Shown piece by piece: positions 19,513 through 27,968 of a stretch of DNA of 64,000 bases (its first letter is position 1; each line of letters begins with the position of its first letter). Origin of the DNA: an uncultured Acetobacteraceae bacterium (GTDB lineage: Bacteria > Pseudomonadota > Alphaproteobacteria > Acetobacterales > Acetobacteraceae); the NCBI GenBank assembly GCA_903918315.1, contig CAIXEA010000010.1, forward strand, positions 1 to 64,000, given 5' to 3'. Position numbers and translations under genes: made by a program. A model generated the notes under the pieces. The model ran no database searches, was not told where the DNA came from, and was given only the letters and a program-made list of their open reading frames with translations.

Positions 19513-19955
19513 TGCGGGCGTGGGTCCTCATTTTTCGATTTGCCATCGGAGATCAGCGCGATGTGCACCAGGCCGTTGCTTGCCATCTGATCGATCAAGC
19601 CGACAACGGCACCATAATGGGTGGTCCGATCAGAACGAATTTGTATTATTCTGGAGGTGTCTTCGCCTGTGACTTTAATGAGCGCGGCGATCAGTTCCGC
19701 GAGCTCCAATTTCTGCGTCCCAAGAGCGAAGGTACCGTCACTGGTGACAGAAACGACAATCGGGTCCTTGGGATTGACTGGTTGTGCGGTCTTTGCTTGT
19801 GGCAGATCAACTTTCAATCCCGTCGCCAGCATCGGTGCGGTGATCATGAACACGATCAGCAACACCAGCATGACGTCTACGAGGGGTGTGACATTGATAT
19901 CAGCGAGGGGACGATGCAGCCCTCCGCCGCCCAGCGGCCGATCGGAGAAAGCCAT
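19509..19955 (-). CDS. exbD: Biopolymer transport protein ExbD
   Basis: A 148-aa proton-channel subunit. The N-terminus LADINVTPLVDVMLVLLIVFMI contains the conserved membrane Asp essential for proton flow. The periplasmic domain ends with SRIIQIRSDRTTHYGAVVGLIDQMASNGLVHIALIS, standard for ExbD/TolR. Its ATG overlaps the exbB stop by one base (TAATG) and its stop overlaps the tonB start. Confidence 0.93.
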   Translation of the reverse strand: MAFSDRPLGGGGLHRPLADINVTPLVDVMLVLLIVFMITAPMLATGLKVDLPQAKTAQPVNPKDPIVVSVTSDGTFALGTQKLELAELIAALIKVTGEDTSRIIQIRSDRTTHYGAVVGLIDQMASNGLVHIALISDGKSKNEDPRPQ

Positions 19956-20596
19956 TAAACCACCTCTTTCAGGCGGCGATGTTTGACGGAGGGATTAACA
20001 GCGTCCAACGCCTCTTCTTCGATCAGGCTGGAAAGCGTTTGTGTCGCGGCGCCGATGGACGCGCCGATGCGGGTGTAGCCGATGGAGGCTGGGATGGCGG
20101 CGGCCAGGCCGATGGCGGTGGTGGCCAAAGCTTCTGCAATGCCGGGCGCGACCACGGCCAGGGATGTGTCTTTAGCAGCAGCGATTGCTGAAAAGCTCGA
20201 CATGATTCCCCAGACCGTGCCGAGCAGCCCGACAAATGGCGATACCGAGGCGATGACGGCGAGATTGGGAAGACCGCCCTCAACGGCTGCGATTACCGAT
20301 CGGGCGCTCCGGTTCATGGCTTCCATGATCCGGACCCGCGCCTCGCCAGTGCTTTCACCGGGTAAACGCAGCGCAGCTGCCTTGACCCCGGCCTCAATCA
20401 CCGAGGCGACCAAGGGTGTCGTTTCACTTCGATGCCACCGGCTGAGCGCCGTCCTGAAACGTGCGACAGCGATGATTCCTTCGACAATCAGTAACCAGCA
20501 CCACACGGATGCGGCCAGCAAGATCAGCATGACCGCTTTGCCCACGATCCCGGCGGCCAGGAAGAATTCTATTGGCGATAGGGTCGTTACGGTCAT
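19955..20596 (-). CDS. exbB: MotA/TolQ/ExbB proton channel protein
   Basis: The 213-aa inner-membrane protein has three hydrophobic segments: about residues 13-38 (GIVGKAVMLILLAASVWCWLLIVEGIIA), 110-135 and 150-175. The channel region is PFVGLLGTVWGIMSSFSAIAAAKDTSLAVVAPGIAEALATTAIGLAAAIPA. Pairing with exbD and tonB, rather than tolA and tolB, supports ExbB over TolQ. It follows the receptor gene after a hairpin, so receptor and motor may share a transcript with partial termination. Confidence 0.92.
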   Translation of the reverse strand: MTVTTLSPIEFFLAAGIVGKAVMLILLAASVWCWLLIVEGIIAVARFRTALSRWHRSETTPLVASVIEAGVKAAALRLPGESTGEARVRIMEAMNRSARSVIAAVEGGLPNLAVIASVSPFVGLLGTVWGIMSSFSAIAAAKDTSLAVVAPGIAEALATTAIGLAAAIPASIGYTRIGASIGAATQTLSSLIEEEALDAVNPSVKHRRLKEVV

Positions 20597-20625
20597 TCGG
20601 TATGCCTTGCATGTCGGTGAAATAC

Positions 20626-20659
20626 AGAAGGGGGTTGAGCCACCGTCGAACCCCCCTCT
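20626..20659 (-). terminator. Hairpin between TonB receptor and exbB
   Basis: On the minus strand an 11-bp stem with one mismatch (AGAGGGGGGTT with AACCCCCTTCT) is followed by TGTATTTC. This would give partial termination after the receptor gene, lowering exbB-exbD-tonB relative to the receptor. Confidence 0.55.
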
Positions 20660-20683
20660 GGCTGTTAAGCGATGGGCTATGCC

Positions 20684-23044
20684 TTAAAAGCTAATGCCGA
20701 GGCTGGCGAACAGTGTTCGACCTGGCAGAAACGAATAGGCCATCGTCGTATTATTGAGGCTGCTGACCCCCGTCGGGTCGCCGGCGACCTCGGTCGTGTT
20801 GCGGTGGTCGAAGATATTGTAGATACCGGCACGGACCTTAACACTGTTACCGATGCCGATGTTGTGCAGCGCACTGGTCCTGAAGCCGACGATCAGATCG
20901 GTGGTGTTGTAGCTTTTGATGTAGTTCAACGATGCATTGGTGGTCGCTGAACCGGCCTTCTGCCCACTGCTGCCATAGGCCGCACCGGTGAATTTCTGCA
21001 TCAGCGAGCCGAAAAAGAAGCCGTCGTCATAAACTGCTCCCATGACCGCGGTATAGTCGGGTGCGTCGCCGACACGCAGGCCGGAGAACTGACCGGCGAT
21101 GTATTTCGCGCTGATCGCTGCGGCGCTGCCGTAAATGGAGAACCCGTTCCAGAGGGAATAGCTGCCTTCGGCTTCAAGCCCACGGTATTGCGCAGTACCG
21201 CCGTTTACATAGGTGCTCAGCCCCGTGGCCGAGACATTAACAATCGGGAAGTTGTTCGCGGTCACTTGATAGGCATCGACATCCGCGGTGATTTTGCCGG
21301 ATTTATAGACCGCCCCGGCCTGATAGTTCGTCGTGGTCTGCGGCGCGATGCCGTTCTGAGCCGGGTTGAAGACATAAAACGCGGAGACCGTGGGCGCCAG
21401 GAAGCCCTGCGAAGCCTGGGCATAGATGGTCACTTGCGGTGTCAGCTTATAGCGGACCGACAGGAACGGCAGATTGGCGGTATAGGTGGCCGAATAATTC
21501 ATCGGCTGTAGCGTCGTCTGGTTCACGACCGCATCGTGATCTCGAGTGAACGCTTCGAATTTATAACCGGGCGTGATCGACAGACCTTCCAGCGGGCGAC
21601 ATTCGTACTCGATGAAGGGCTGGTAGTTCGTGATGTGCGAGGACAAGTTGAGCTTGTAGGATGCCTGCAATCCATTGCCGAGTGCAGGAAATGTCTTGCC
21701 GGACGTGTAATCGATGTATTCCTGCAACCGGTCATTATCGACGTGTTCGATCCACGCACCCATGCGCAAAGTGCCGCTGAACGTGCCTGCGTCGATGTCG
21801 CGGCTTAATTTGAAGATATCGCCATAGGCTCGGTAGTTGTTGTATTTGACATAGCCGACGACATCGCCATTGCTGACGCCGATGATGGGCGTCTTGATCT
21901 TGGAGCCGGAAATGGTCGGTACCGATACCGTCGTGATCGTGCCACCATTTGCAGTTGAAGCGTTGCCTTCGATGGTTTGATTGGCGCCGTTGTTCTGCAA
22001 CTGGGGATACCAGTAGGAATATGTGTAGGTTTTATTATCGAAATGCCAGCCGTGCGCATCGCCCTCAATCCCGACATATTCCATGTCGGTCGCTTTCTGC
22101 GAATTGTTGTAATCGGCGAACTGTTGGCTGAGCGGGTTGGCGTTCACGGCCCCGTAGCGTTTGCCATAGGCCTGCCACTGGGGATACGTGATACCGACGA
22201 CGTTGTTGTACTGCTGCTGCCCGTAGTTACCAAATATAGTAACCTTGAAATTATCGAATTGCTTCTCGACCTTGCCAAGGAATTGGTCCTGGTTGACCTT
22301 ACCATACAACAATGCACCGCTTGTATTGCCATGCGCGTATTGAAACAAGGAGCGCACGCCGGTATTGCCGATCAGACCGGACTGCGCGGTAAGGCTGGAT
22401 GTAAAGGTGTTGAACGAGCCGTAGGAGCTGTCGATGCTACCACCGAACGTATCGCTGAGGTCGACCGATTGCAGCGCCATCGTGCCGCCGAAGGTCGCAT
22501 AGCCAACCTGGGACGCAGCTCCTGGCCCCCGGTCGATGGTAACCCCACCCAGAAAGGCGCTTGGAAAATATGCGGCAGAATGATGCGTGGGGTCATTGGC
22601 ATCCCCAAATGGAATGCCATCGAAGGTGATATTGAACTGCCCATCCTGAAAACCGCGCCAGCCACCTTTGGTGTCGCCGATCAGACCATTGGAATTGGAG
22701 GAGAAGTAGCCTGGGGTGTATTTCGCGGTTTCATTGTAGTCGGAACTGGGGGGGATCACATCGCGGATCACCTTGTCGCTGACAATTGAACTGGGCTGAA
22801 ACGAATCCAATGAACCCTGCGCCGGCGCCAGAGCGGGTGCGGAGCCGGGTGGGGCTTTGCTGCCGACGACCGCGGCACCTGACACTGCTGGCGCCGCGGG
22901 AAGCGCGGCGCGCCCGCCCTGGACGTCAACCGACCCAATATCCGTCGATTCGGCCATCGCAGGCGCCGCAGTCAGCAAGAGTGGAAACAAAAAGGTGGAC
23001 GTAAGCAACGCGGTTTTGCGCGCCTGATGATACCCAGCTGTCAT
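20684..23044 (-). CDS. TonB-dependent outer-membrane receptor
   Basis: A 786-aa receptor with a signal peptide cleaved near AMAESTD. A plug domain includes SIVSDKVIRDVIPPSSDYNETAKYTPGYFSS and GFQDGQFNITFDGIPFGD. The beta-barrel of about 600 residues ends in an aromatic residue (LGISF), as expected for BamA recognition. The mature N-terminus carries an Ala/Pro-rich linker instead of a signalling domain. The substrate cannot be read from sequence. exbB-exbD-tonB lie directly downstream. AGGAG precedes the ATG. The upstream region is AT-rich. Confidence 0.92.
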   Translation of the reverse strand: MTAGYHQARKTALLTSTFLFPLLLTAAPAMAESTDIGSVDVQGGRAALPAAPAVSGAAVVGSKAPPGSAPALAPAQGSLDSFQPSSIVSDKVIRDVIPPSSDYNETAKYTPGYFSSNSNGLIGDTKGGWRGFQDGQFNITFDGIPFGDANDPTHHSAAYFPSAFLGGVTIDRGPGAASQVGYATFGGTMALQSVDLSDTFGGSIDSSYGSFNTFTSSLTAQSGLIGNTGVRSLFQYAHGNTSGALLYGKVNQDQFLGKVEKQFDNFKVTIFGNYGQQQYNNVVGITYPQWQAYGKRYGAVNANPLSQQFADYNNSQKATDMEYVGIEGDAHGWHFDNKTYTYSYWYPQLQNNGANQTIEGNASTANGGTITTVSVPTISGSKIKTPIIGVSNGDVVGYVKYNNYRAYGDIFKLSRDIDAGTFSGTLRMGAWIEHVDNDRLQEYIDYTSGKTFPALGNGLQASYKLNLSSHITNYQPFIEYECRPLEGLSITPGYKFEAFTRDHDAVVNQTTLQPMNYSATYTANLPFLSVRYKLTPQVTIYAQASQGFLAPTVSAFYVFNPAQNGIAPQTTTNYQAGAVYKSGKITADVDAYQVTANNFPIVNVSATGLSTYVNGGTAQYRGLEAEGSYSLWNGFSIYGSAAAISAKYIAGQFSGLRVGDAPDYTAVMGAVYDDGFFFGSLMQKFTGAAYGSSGQKAGSATTNASLNYIKSYNTTDLIVGFRTSALHNIGIGNSVKVRAGIYNIFDHRNTTEVAGDPTGVSSLNNTTMAYSFLPGRTLFASLGISF

Positions 23045-23186
23045 CGAACCCTATCTCCTGTCTGGCGCCGGTGACTCGGAACGCCAAATTCGAGGGACTC
23101 TTACCAGCGCGAGAGCAGGTGTGGGTTACAGCTCTGTGGCAATCGAGTGATAAAATAGCGTAAGAGGATGGTGTCGATCGATTGCT

Positions 23187-23199
23187 ATTATTAAATAAT
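23187..23199. promoter_or_regulatory. AT-rich inverted repeat upstream of the receptor gene
   Basis: ATTATT and AATAAT are separated by one base, about 145 nt upstream of the receptor ATG in an AT-rich island. It is a candidate operator or promoter element. It does not match a Fur or Irr box well enough to name a regulator. Confidence 0.3.
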
Positions 23200-23244
23200 C
23201 ACTACGCAATGTATTCTGCCTGTCATCAGGCTATTGCCCGATTT

Positions 23245-23501
23245 GGCAGCCGGCTGTTCGGCGATCATGACGGTGCGCTCACTGGTCTGGCGATCCTTCC
23301 GGGTGCGGCTGGCTTTGGCCTTGTCTGATCGCGACACTCAGCGCAGCCGCGCCCGCAGGGCTTTCATGCCGTCCGAAAGCGCCTCCTACGCCAGATATCG
23401 GTTGGCGAACCGGGTGTCCCCGCCTTTCGGCGGCAGTTCCCGCGCCAGATCGCCCCCGCGATCTCTGCCGTCAAAGCTCTGCCGACCGGCTGGATGTTCA
23501 T
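23245..23501 (-). pseudogene. Decayed TauD/TfdA-family dioxygenase
   Basis: Remnant of an iron(II)/2-oxoglutarate dioxygenase. An ATG at 23501 overlaps the cupin stop (ATGA) and begins MNIQPVGRALTAEIAG, matching the usual TauD N-terminus. In another frame, after loss of the following roughly 80-90 residues, DLARELPPKGGDTRFANRYLA continues with EALSDGMKAL, a hallmark TauD segment. An in-frame TAG (23388-23386) interrupts it and a TGA lies at 23340-23338. A weak match (ERTVMIAEQPAA) follows. The C-terminal half is absent. The gene was probably once coupled to the cupin gene. Confidence 0.7.
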
Positions 23502-24247
23502 CCCCGGCGCGGGAACTGCATCACAACCACATCCAGGCCTGCGGCCCCGGCCTGCGCCGCCAAAGGCGGTGCATCAGGATACACGAACGAGCAGGACAGG
23601 CGCGGCAGAGACGCCTCGTCCTGGATCATCTCACCGCCGACGACGACCCAATACTGGCCGCGGCCCTCCGCCGGGTCCGGCCCGACGGCGCGTTCCCCCG
23701 GGGCCAGCCGGTAACGCCAGGCGCCCATGCCATCGGCTTCCTGCGCCAGCAAAGTCTCGGCGGCGGGGCCAGCATCGGGCAGCGGGCCGTTCACGGCCTC
23801 CCGATGCTTGCGGCCGGGGACGGAGCGCAGGAACACCCGGTTCTCCGGCATGGTCATGAATCGGGCGCCGGGGTCGAAGCCATTGCGCAGAGTGAAGTAG
23901 TGCACCCCCGCCTCCTTATCCGCCCGGATCGGCCCATAAGCCGTGTAGGCGCCGGTGAAATGCACCGTCACCGGCCCGACCTCATGCGTGCCCATGATGC
24001 CGTGGCCATCAACGACCAGCTGGAACTGGTCTTGCTGATGATAGTGCGCGCTGGCGGTGCTGCCGGGGTCCTGCTCCACCAGGAAGGCCATCGGGAACAG
24101 CGCCGATTTCTCCGGTTCGGCTGTCCCCGGCGCCATGTTGTAGCGGGACGTGCCCAGATACAGCGTGTGCCAGAACGTCACCCCATCGGCGGCGGAGCCG
24201 CGGCGGCGGTTGGCCCGGGCGGTGTCAGCGGGGGCGGTTAACAGCAT
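23498..24247 (-). CDS. Cupin-like protein of unknown function
   Basis: The 249-aa product has cupin features: ASAHYHQQDQFQLVVDGHGIMGTHEVGPVTVHFTGAYTAYGPI, with HxH and later Gln/His positions that could bind a metal. A second, weaker beta region begins near QYWVVVGGEM. No catalytic assignment is possible. GGAG lies eight bases upstream and overlaps the zur stop codon region. Its own stop overlaps the start of the decayed dioxygenase. It lies immediately after zur, so zinc-responsive control is plausible. Confidence 0.75.
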   Translation of the reverse strand: MLLTAPADTARANRRRGSAADGVTFWHTLYLGTSRYNMAPGTAEPEKSALFPMAFLVEQDPGSTASAHYHQQDQFQLVVDGHGIMGTHEVGPVTVHFTGAYTAYGPIRADKEAGVHYFTLRNGFDPGARFMTMPENRVFLRSVPGRKHREAVNGPLPDAGPAAETLLAQEADGMGAWRYRLAPGERAVGPDPAEGRGQYWVVVGGEMIQDEASLPRLSCSFVYPDAPPLAAQAGAAGLDVVVMQFPRRG

Positions 24248-24259
24248 TGGACAGTCTCC

Positions 24260-24715
24260 TTAAGCAGCGGCGGCGCAGGACGCGCACTGGCCCTCCGCCT
24301 CAATGGTGGCTTTGCCGACGGTGAAGCCGAGGCGTTTGGCCGCGTGCTCCAGCGCATGGGCGAGTTCGTGGTCCTCGATTTCGGCGACCCGGCCACAGCC
24401 GCGGCAGATCAGGAACTGGGCGGCATGGGCGTGGTCGTCATGGGCGATGCAGCCGACAAAGGCCGACAGCCGCTCCAGCTTGTGGATCAGGCCCTGTTCC
24501 AGCAGGAAATCCAGCGCCCGGTAAACCGTGGGCGGCGCGGCACCGTCGCGGGTGGCCCGCAGCCGATCCAGCAGGTCGTAGGCGCCGGTGGGCTGCGAGG
24601 CATCGAGGATCAACCCCAGCACCTGCCGCCGCAGATCGGTCAGCCGCGCCCCGCGGCCATCGCAGATGACGCCGGCGCGGTCGAGCAATGTCTCGGTGCG
24701 GGGGGAGAACCCCAT
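24260..24715 (-). CDS. zur: Fur-family regulator, Zur type
   Basis: The 151-aa repressor has an N-terminal winged helix (RLTDLRRQVLGLILDASQPTGAYDLLDRL, TVYRALDFLLEQGLIHKLE) and a C-terminal metal/dimer domain. The Cys in SAFVGC, the ICRGCG pair and the final CASC are typical of Zur rather than Fur. ATG at 24715 has AAGGAG well placed; a longer extension is unsupported. The gene is divergent from hisI across 44 nt and followed by the cupin gene. It probably represses zinc-uptake genes when zinc is sufficient. Confidence 0.87.
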   Translation of the reverse strand: MGFSPRTETLLDRAGVICDGRGARLTDLRRQVLGLILDASQPTGAYDLLDRLRATRDGAAPPTVYRALDFLLEQGLIHKLERLSAFVGCIAHDDHAHAAQFLICRGCGRVAEIEDHELAHALEHAAKRLGFTVGKATIEAEGQCASCAAAA

Positions 24716-24759
24716 GGTCGCTCCTTTTCGGCATGCAGCCGACAGCTTAGATAGCATCC

Positions 24760-25176
24760 ATGACTCAGGAAACCACGCAAGACCCGATCCTCGCCGCCAT
24801 CACGTTCAATCGCGACGGGTTGGTCCCCGCCATCGCCCAGCAGCACGACACCGGGGAGGTGTTGATGATGGCCTGGATGAACCGCGAGTCGGTCGCCGAA
24901 ACGCTGGCGACCGGACGCGTCTGCTACTACAGCCGCAGCCGCGGCGGGTTGTGGCGCAAGGGGGAGAGTTCGGGCCAGACGCAGCATCTGAAAGAGCTCC
25001 GCATCGATTGTGACGGCGACACGCTGTTGCTGCTGGTGCATCAGGACGGCGTCGCCTGCCACACCGGGCGGCGCAACTGCTTCTTCCAGGCGGTGCGGGA
25101 CGGGGTTCTGGTTGAAATCGCCGCGCCCGAGGTGTCGCCGGAGGCCCTGTATGGCGCCGGGCACAAGCATGCCTGA
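24760..25176 (+). CDS. hisI: Phosphoribosyl-AMP cyclohydrolase
   Basis: HisI opens the purine ring of PR-AMP in histidine synthesis and is a zinc enzyme. The 138-aa single-domain protein carries [38 protein letters not shown], the Mg-binding [11 protein letters not shown] and the zinc motif [11 protein letters not shown]. The zinc ligands are intact, so this is the canonical form. It is divergent from zur and overlaps the next ORF by 8 nt. Confidence 0.94.
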   Translation: MTQETTQDPILAAITFNRDGLVPAIAQQHDTGEVLMMAWMNRESVAETLATGRVCYYSRSRGGLWRKGESSGQTQHLKELRIDCDGDTLLLLVHQDGVACHTGRRNCFFQAVRDGVLVEIAAPEVSPEALYGAGHKHA

Positions 25177-25501
25177 CACCGTTCCCGTCACCGTGCTTGC
25201 GGGACCATTACCCGCTGCCTGGCGGGATCGGCCTGGTTGGGCAAAAACCGCAGTTCTGTCCGCCCCTGCGGTGGTGAACCCATTTCAGCGGGCTGGCGGA
25301 TGCGCCTGCTGCGCGCCCAACGGCGGATTGACCCGCGCCATGCGTGGACTGGTCGCTAAGGCGCGGCGCGGTGAGATCGACCGCGTCGTCATCGAGTCCG
25401 CGGCTGACCCGCGGCATGTCAGGGCAGCGCTGGAAAACGACCCTGTTCTGGCTTCGGTCTTCCACATCGACCGCACCGTACCGGCCGCACCGGAGATTTG
25501 A
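25169..25501 (+). CDS. Short COG0523/CobW-like protein lacking the P-loop
   Basis: The 110-aa product aligns by eye with the first part of COG0523 metallochaperone GTPases. It begins [14 protein letters not shown], where the family has a G-x4-GKT/S nucleotide loop that is missing here. It keeps the metal motif as GGCACC (Cys45, Cys47, Cys48) and the segment [19 protein letters not shown]. It ends before the later GTPase motifs. COG0523 proteins are often zinc-linked and Zur-controlled, and zur is 450 nt away. Translation is coupled to hisI. A GTP-independent zinc-handling role, or a decaying gene, are both possible. Confidence 0.65.
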   Translation: MPDTVPVTVLAGPLPAAWRDRPGWAKTAVLSAPAVVNPFQRAGGCACCAPNGGLTRAMRGLVAKARRGEIDRVVIESAADPRHVRAALENDPVLASVFHIDRTVPAAPEI

Positions 25502-25589
25502 GGGCAGTCACCCGTTGTGGGCGCATACCCCGCTTCGCGCCGGGCGGGATGCCAGCTAACATGGTGCCAATCAACCAAAGGACTGCCCC

Positions 25590-26771
25590 ATGATGGCGCG
25601 CGTCTTCCTGGCTTTTCTGTTGGCCTGCACCGCGGGCGCCAAGGCCCAGGAGCCCGTCCGTATCGGGGTTCTGACGGATTTTTCCGGAAATTTCGCCGCG
25701 GTTTCTGGCCGAGGCGCCTTGGTAGCCACGTTGATGGCGGTCGAGGATTTTGGCGGCACCGTCCTTGGCCGCCCGATCGAGGTGCTGCAGGCGGATCATA
25801 AGAACAAGCCCGATCTGGCACTGTCCTTCGCGCGCGGCTGGTACGACAACGGGGTGGATGCCATTGTTGATATCGTGAACTCCGCCGCCGCCTTGGGGGT
25901 TCAGGACCTGGCGAGGCAGAAAAACCGCATCGCCATCGTCTCCGGCGCCGGCAGCGTCGATCTCACGGGACCCCGCTGCTCACCCACCACGTTTCATTGG
26001 ACCTGGGACACCTACGCCGACGCCAATGTGCCTGTTGCCGCGCTGGCCAAGGATGGTGGACTGAAATGGTTCTTTCTCACGGCTGATTTCGCCTTCGGCA
26101 CGGCCATGGAGCGCGATGCGACCGCCGCCTTGACCGCGGTCGGCGGCACGGTCCTTGGCACCGCGCATCACCCGCTGGGGGAGACGGATTTTGCCGCCTA
26201 TCTGCTGAAAGCCCAATCCAGTGGCGCGGATGTCGTCGCTTTGGCGAACGGCGGGGCCGATACCATCAACAGCCTGAAACAGGCGGCTGAGTTCGGGCTG
26301 ACCAGGAAACAGAAGGTCGCAGCGCTGGCGATGAATATTCCCGACATCAAGGCAATCGGCCTGGAAAAGGCCCAGGGCGCCCTGGTGGTGGAGGCATTCT
26401 ACTGGGATCGTGATGAGGCAACCCGCGCCTGGAGCAAGCGTTTCTTCGACCGGGTGGGCGCCATGCCCGCGCAAGGACAGGCCGGCGATTATTCTGCTGT
26501 CATGCATTACCTGAAAGCGGTAAAGGCTGCGGGGACGACTGACGCCTCCGCCGTGGCCGACAAAATGCGGGCCTTGGCGGTGGACGATATGTTCACCCAT
26601 GGCGGTATCGTGCGCGGTGATGGCCGCATGATCCACGACATGTACCTCATGCGGGTGAAAAGCCCATCGGAGTCGAAATACCCGTGGGATTATTATACCA
26701 TTGCCGAAACCGTTCCCGGTGCGCGCGCCTTCCGATCTCGCGAGGCGGGTGGGTGCCCGCTGCCAGGCTGA
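25590..26771 (+). CDS. Branched-chain-amino-acid-type ABC substrate-binding protein
   Basis: The 393-aa periplasmic binding protein has a short signal (VFLAFLLACTAGAKAQ) and a type I fold (PVRIGVLTDFSGNFAAVSGRGALVATLMAVEDFGG). WFFLTADFAFGTAMERDATAALTAVGG and the C-terminal GDYSAVMHYLKAVKAAGT follow. Such LivJ-like proteins bind amino acids, amides or aromatic acids. No permease or ATPase gene is adjacent, so partners must lie elsewhere. An 8-bp inverted repeat overlaps the ribosome-binding region. It sits one base before lpxB. Confidence 0.88.
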   Translation: MMARVFLAFLLACTAGAKAQEPVRIGVLTDFSGNFAAVSGRGALVATLMAVEDFGGTVLGRPIEVLQADHKNKPDLALSFARGWYDNGVDAIVDIVNSAAALGVQDLARQKNRIAIVSGAGSVDLTGPRCSPTTFHWTWDTYADANVPVAALAKDGGLKWFFLTADFAFGTAMERDATAALTAVGGTVLGTAHHPLGETDFAAYLLKAQSSGADVVALANGGADTINSLKQAAEFGLTRKQKVAALAMNIPDIKAIGLEKAQGALVVEAFYWDRDEATRAWSKRFFDRVGAMPAQGQAGDYSAVMHYLKAVKAAGTTDASAVADKMRALAVDDMFTHGGIVRGDGRMIHDMYLMRVKSPSESKYPWDYYTIAETVPGARAFRSREAGGCPLPG

Positions 26772-26772
26772 C

Positions 26773-27933
26773 ATGCCGCTGATTTATCTGATCGCCGGTG
26801 AACAGAGCGGTGACGTTCTGGGTGGGCGCCTGATGCGCGCCATCATCGCGGCGCGGCCCGATGTGACCTTCGCCGGCGTTGGTGGCGCGATGATGGAAGC
26901 CGAGGGTCTGAACAGCCTGTTTCCCATGCGTGAACTGGCGCTGATGGGCCTGCTCGAGGTGCTGCCCAAACTCTTCAGGCTGAAGGCCCGCATTCGTGAG
27001 ACCATCGCCGATATTATTTTGCGCAAGCCTGATGTGGTCGTGACCATCGACTCCCCCGGCTTCACGCTGCGGGTGCTGCGAGGCATCGCCGATCAGGGCA
27101 TCAAGCGGGCGCATTATGTCGCGCCGCAGGTCTGGGCCTGGCGCGAAAGCCGGGTCAGGCATTACCCGGGCTTGTGGGACAAGCTGTTGTGCCTGCTCCC
27201 GTTCGAGCCCGCCTTCTTCGCCCGGCATGGCCTGGCGGCGGAGTTCGTCGGACATCCGGTGTTGGAAAGCGGGGCCGGATTGGGTAACGCGGCGCGGTTC
27301 AGGCAACGGTATCAGATCGATGCCGATGCCCGCATTCTCACGGTTATGCCTGGCAGCCGCCGATCCGAAGTGTCCCGCCTGATCCCCATCCTCGGCGCCA
27401 CGCTCAAAGAGTTGCCAAATCGGGTCGTTCCGGTCGTGCCGGTGGCCGCCACGGTCGCGGAGTCCGTTCGCGCGGGCACCGCGCACTGGCCCATACCGCC
27501 GGTGCTGGTGACGGATACGCAGGACAAATTCGATGCCTTCGCCGCCTCAACGGCGGCGTTGGCGAAATCCGGGACATCCACCCTGGAACTGGCACTCGCG
27601 GGGGTGCCCATGGTCGTGACCTACAGGGTCAACCCGCTGACGGCGGCGATCGTGCGGCGGGTGTCGAAAGTCAAATATGTTTCGATTGTTAATCTTCTGG
27701 CCGATGCCTCGATCATCCCGGAGTTGATCCAACAAGACGCAACCCCAGACCGTCTCGCTGACGTTCTCAACCGGATTCTGACCGATCCAAGGATCGCCCA
27801 GGCACAGGTGGCGGCCTATCAGGCCCCCCTGGCGATGCTAAGGCCCCCGACGGGTCTGCCATCCGAAGCCGCGGCCGCCGCGGTTCTGGCGCTGTTGCAC
27901 GATGAGCCGCGGAATTCTCCGCGGCCCATTTGA
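26773..27933 (+). CDS. lpxB: Lipid-A-disaccharide synthase
   Basis: LpxB condenses UDP-2,3-diacylglucosamine with lipid X in lipid A synthesis at the inner membrane. The 386-aa product shows LIAGEQSGDVLGGRLMRAI, APQVWAWRESRV, VGHPVLES, MPGSRRSEVSRLIPIL and SGTSTLELALAGVPMVVTYRV. Length is normal. It lies outside the usual lpxD-fabZ-lpxA-lpxI-lpxB group, directly behind a periplasmic binding protein. A GC-rich 8-bp hairpin (27906-27925) lies in its last codons. Confidence 0.95.
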   Translation: MPLIYLIAGEQSGDVLGGRLMRAIIAARPDVTFAGVGGAMMEAEGLNSLFPMRELALMGLLEVLPKLFRLKARIRETIADIILRKPDVVVTIDSPGFTLRVLRGIADQGIKRAHYVAPQVWAWRESRVRHYPGLWDKLLCLLPFEPAFFARHGLAAEFVGHPVLESGAGLGNAARFRQRYQIDADARILTVMPGSRRSEVSRLIPILGATLKELPNRVVPVVPVAATVAESVRAGTAHWPIPPVLVTDTQDKFDAFAASTAALAKSGTSTLELALAGVPMVVTYRVNPLTAAIVRRVSKVKYVSIVNLLADASIIPELIQQDATPDRLADVLNRILTDPRIAQAQVAAYQAPLAMLRPPTGLPSEAAAAAVLALLHDEPRNSPRPI

Positions 27934-27968
27934 TGGCATCGTGATCGGCTGATGATGGTGCGGTCAAC

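Noticed and set aside
23234-24241. Open frame of 335 codons on the plus strand
   Set aside because: It runs antisense to the cupin gene and the dioxygenase remnant. Its residues show no domain.
24716-24759. Zur box in the zur-hisI intergenic region
   Set aside because: I see no convincing palindromic Zur site in these 44 bases, so zinc control of hisI is not claimed.
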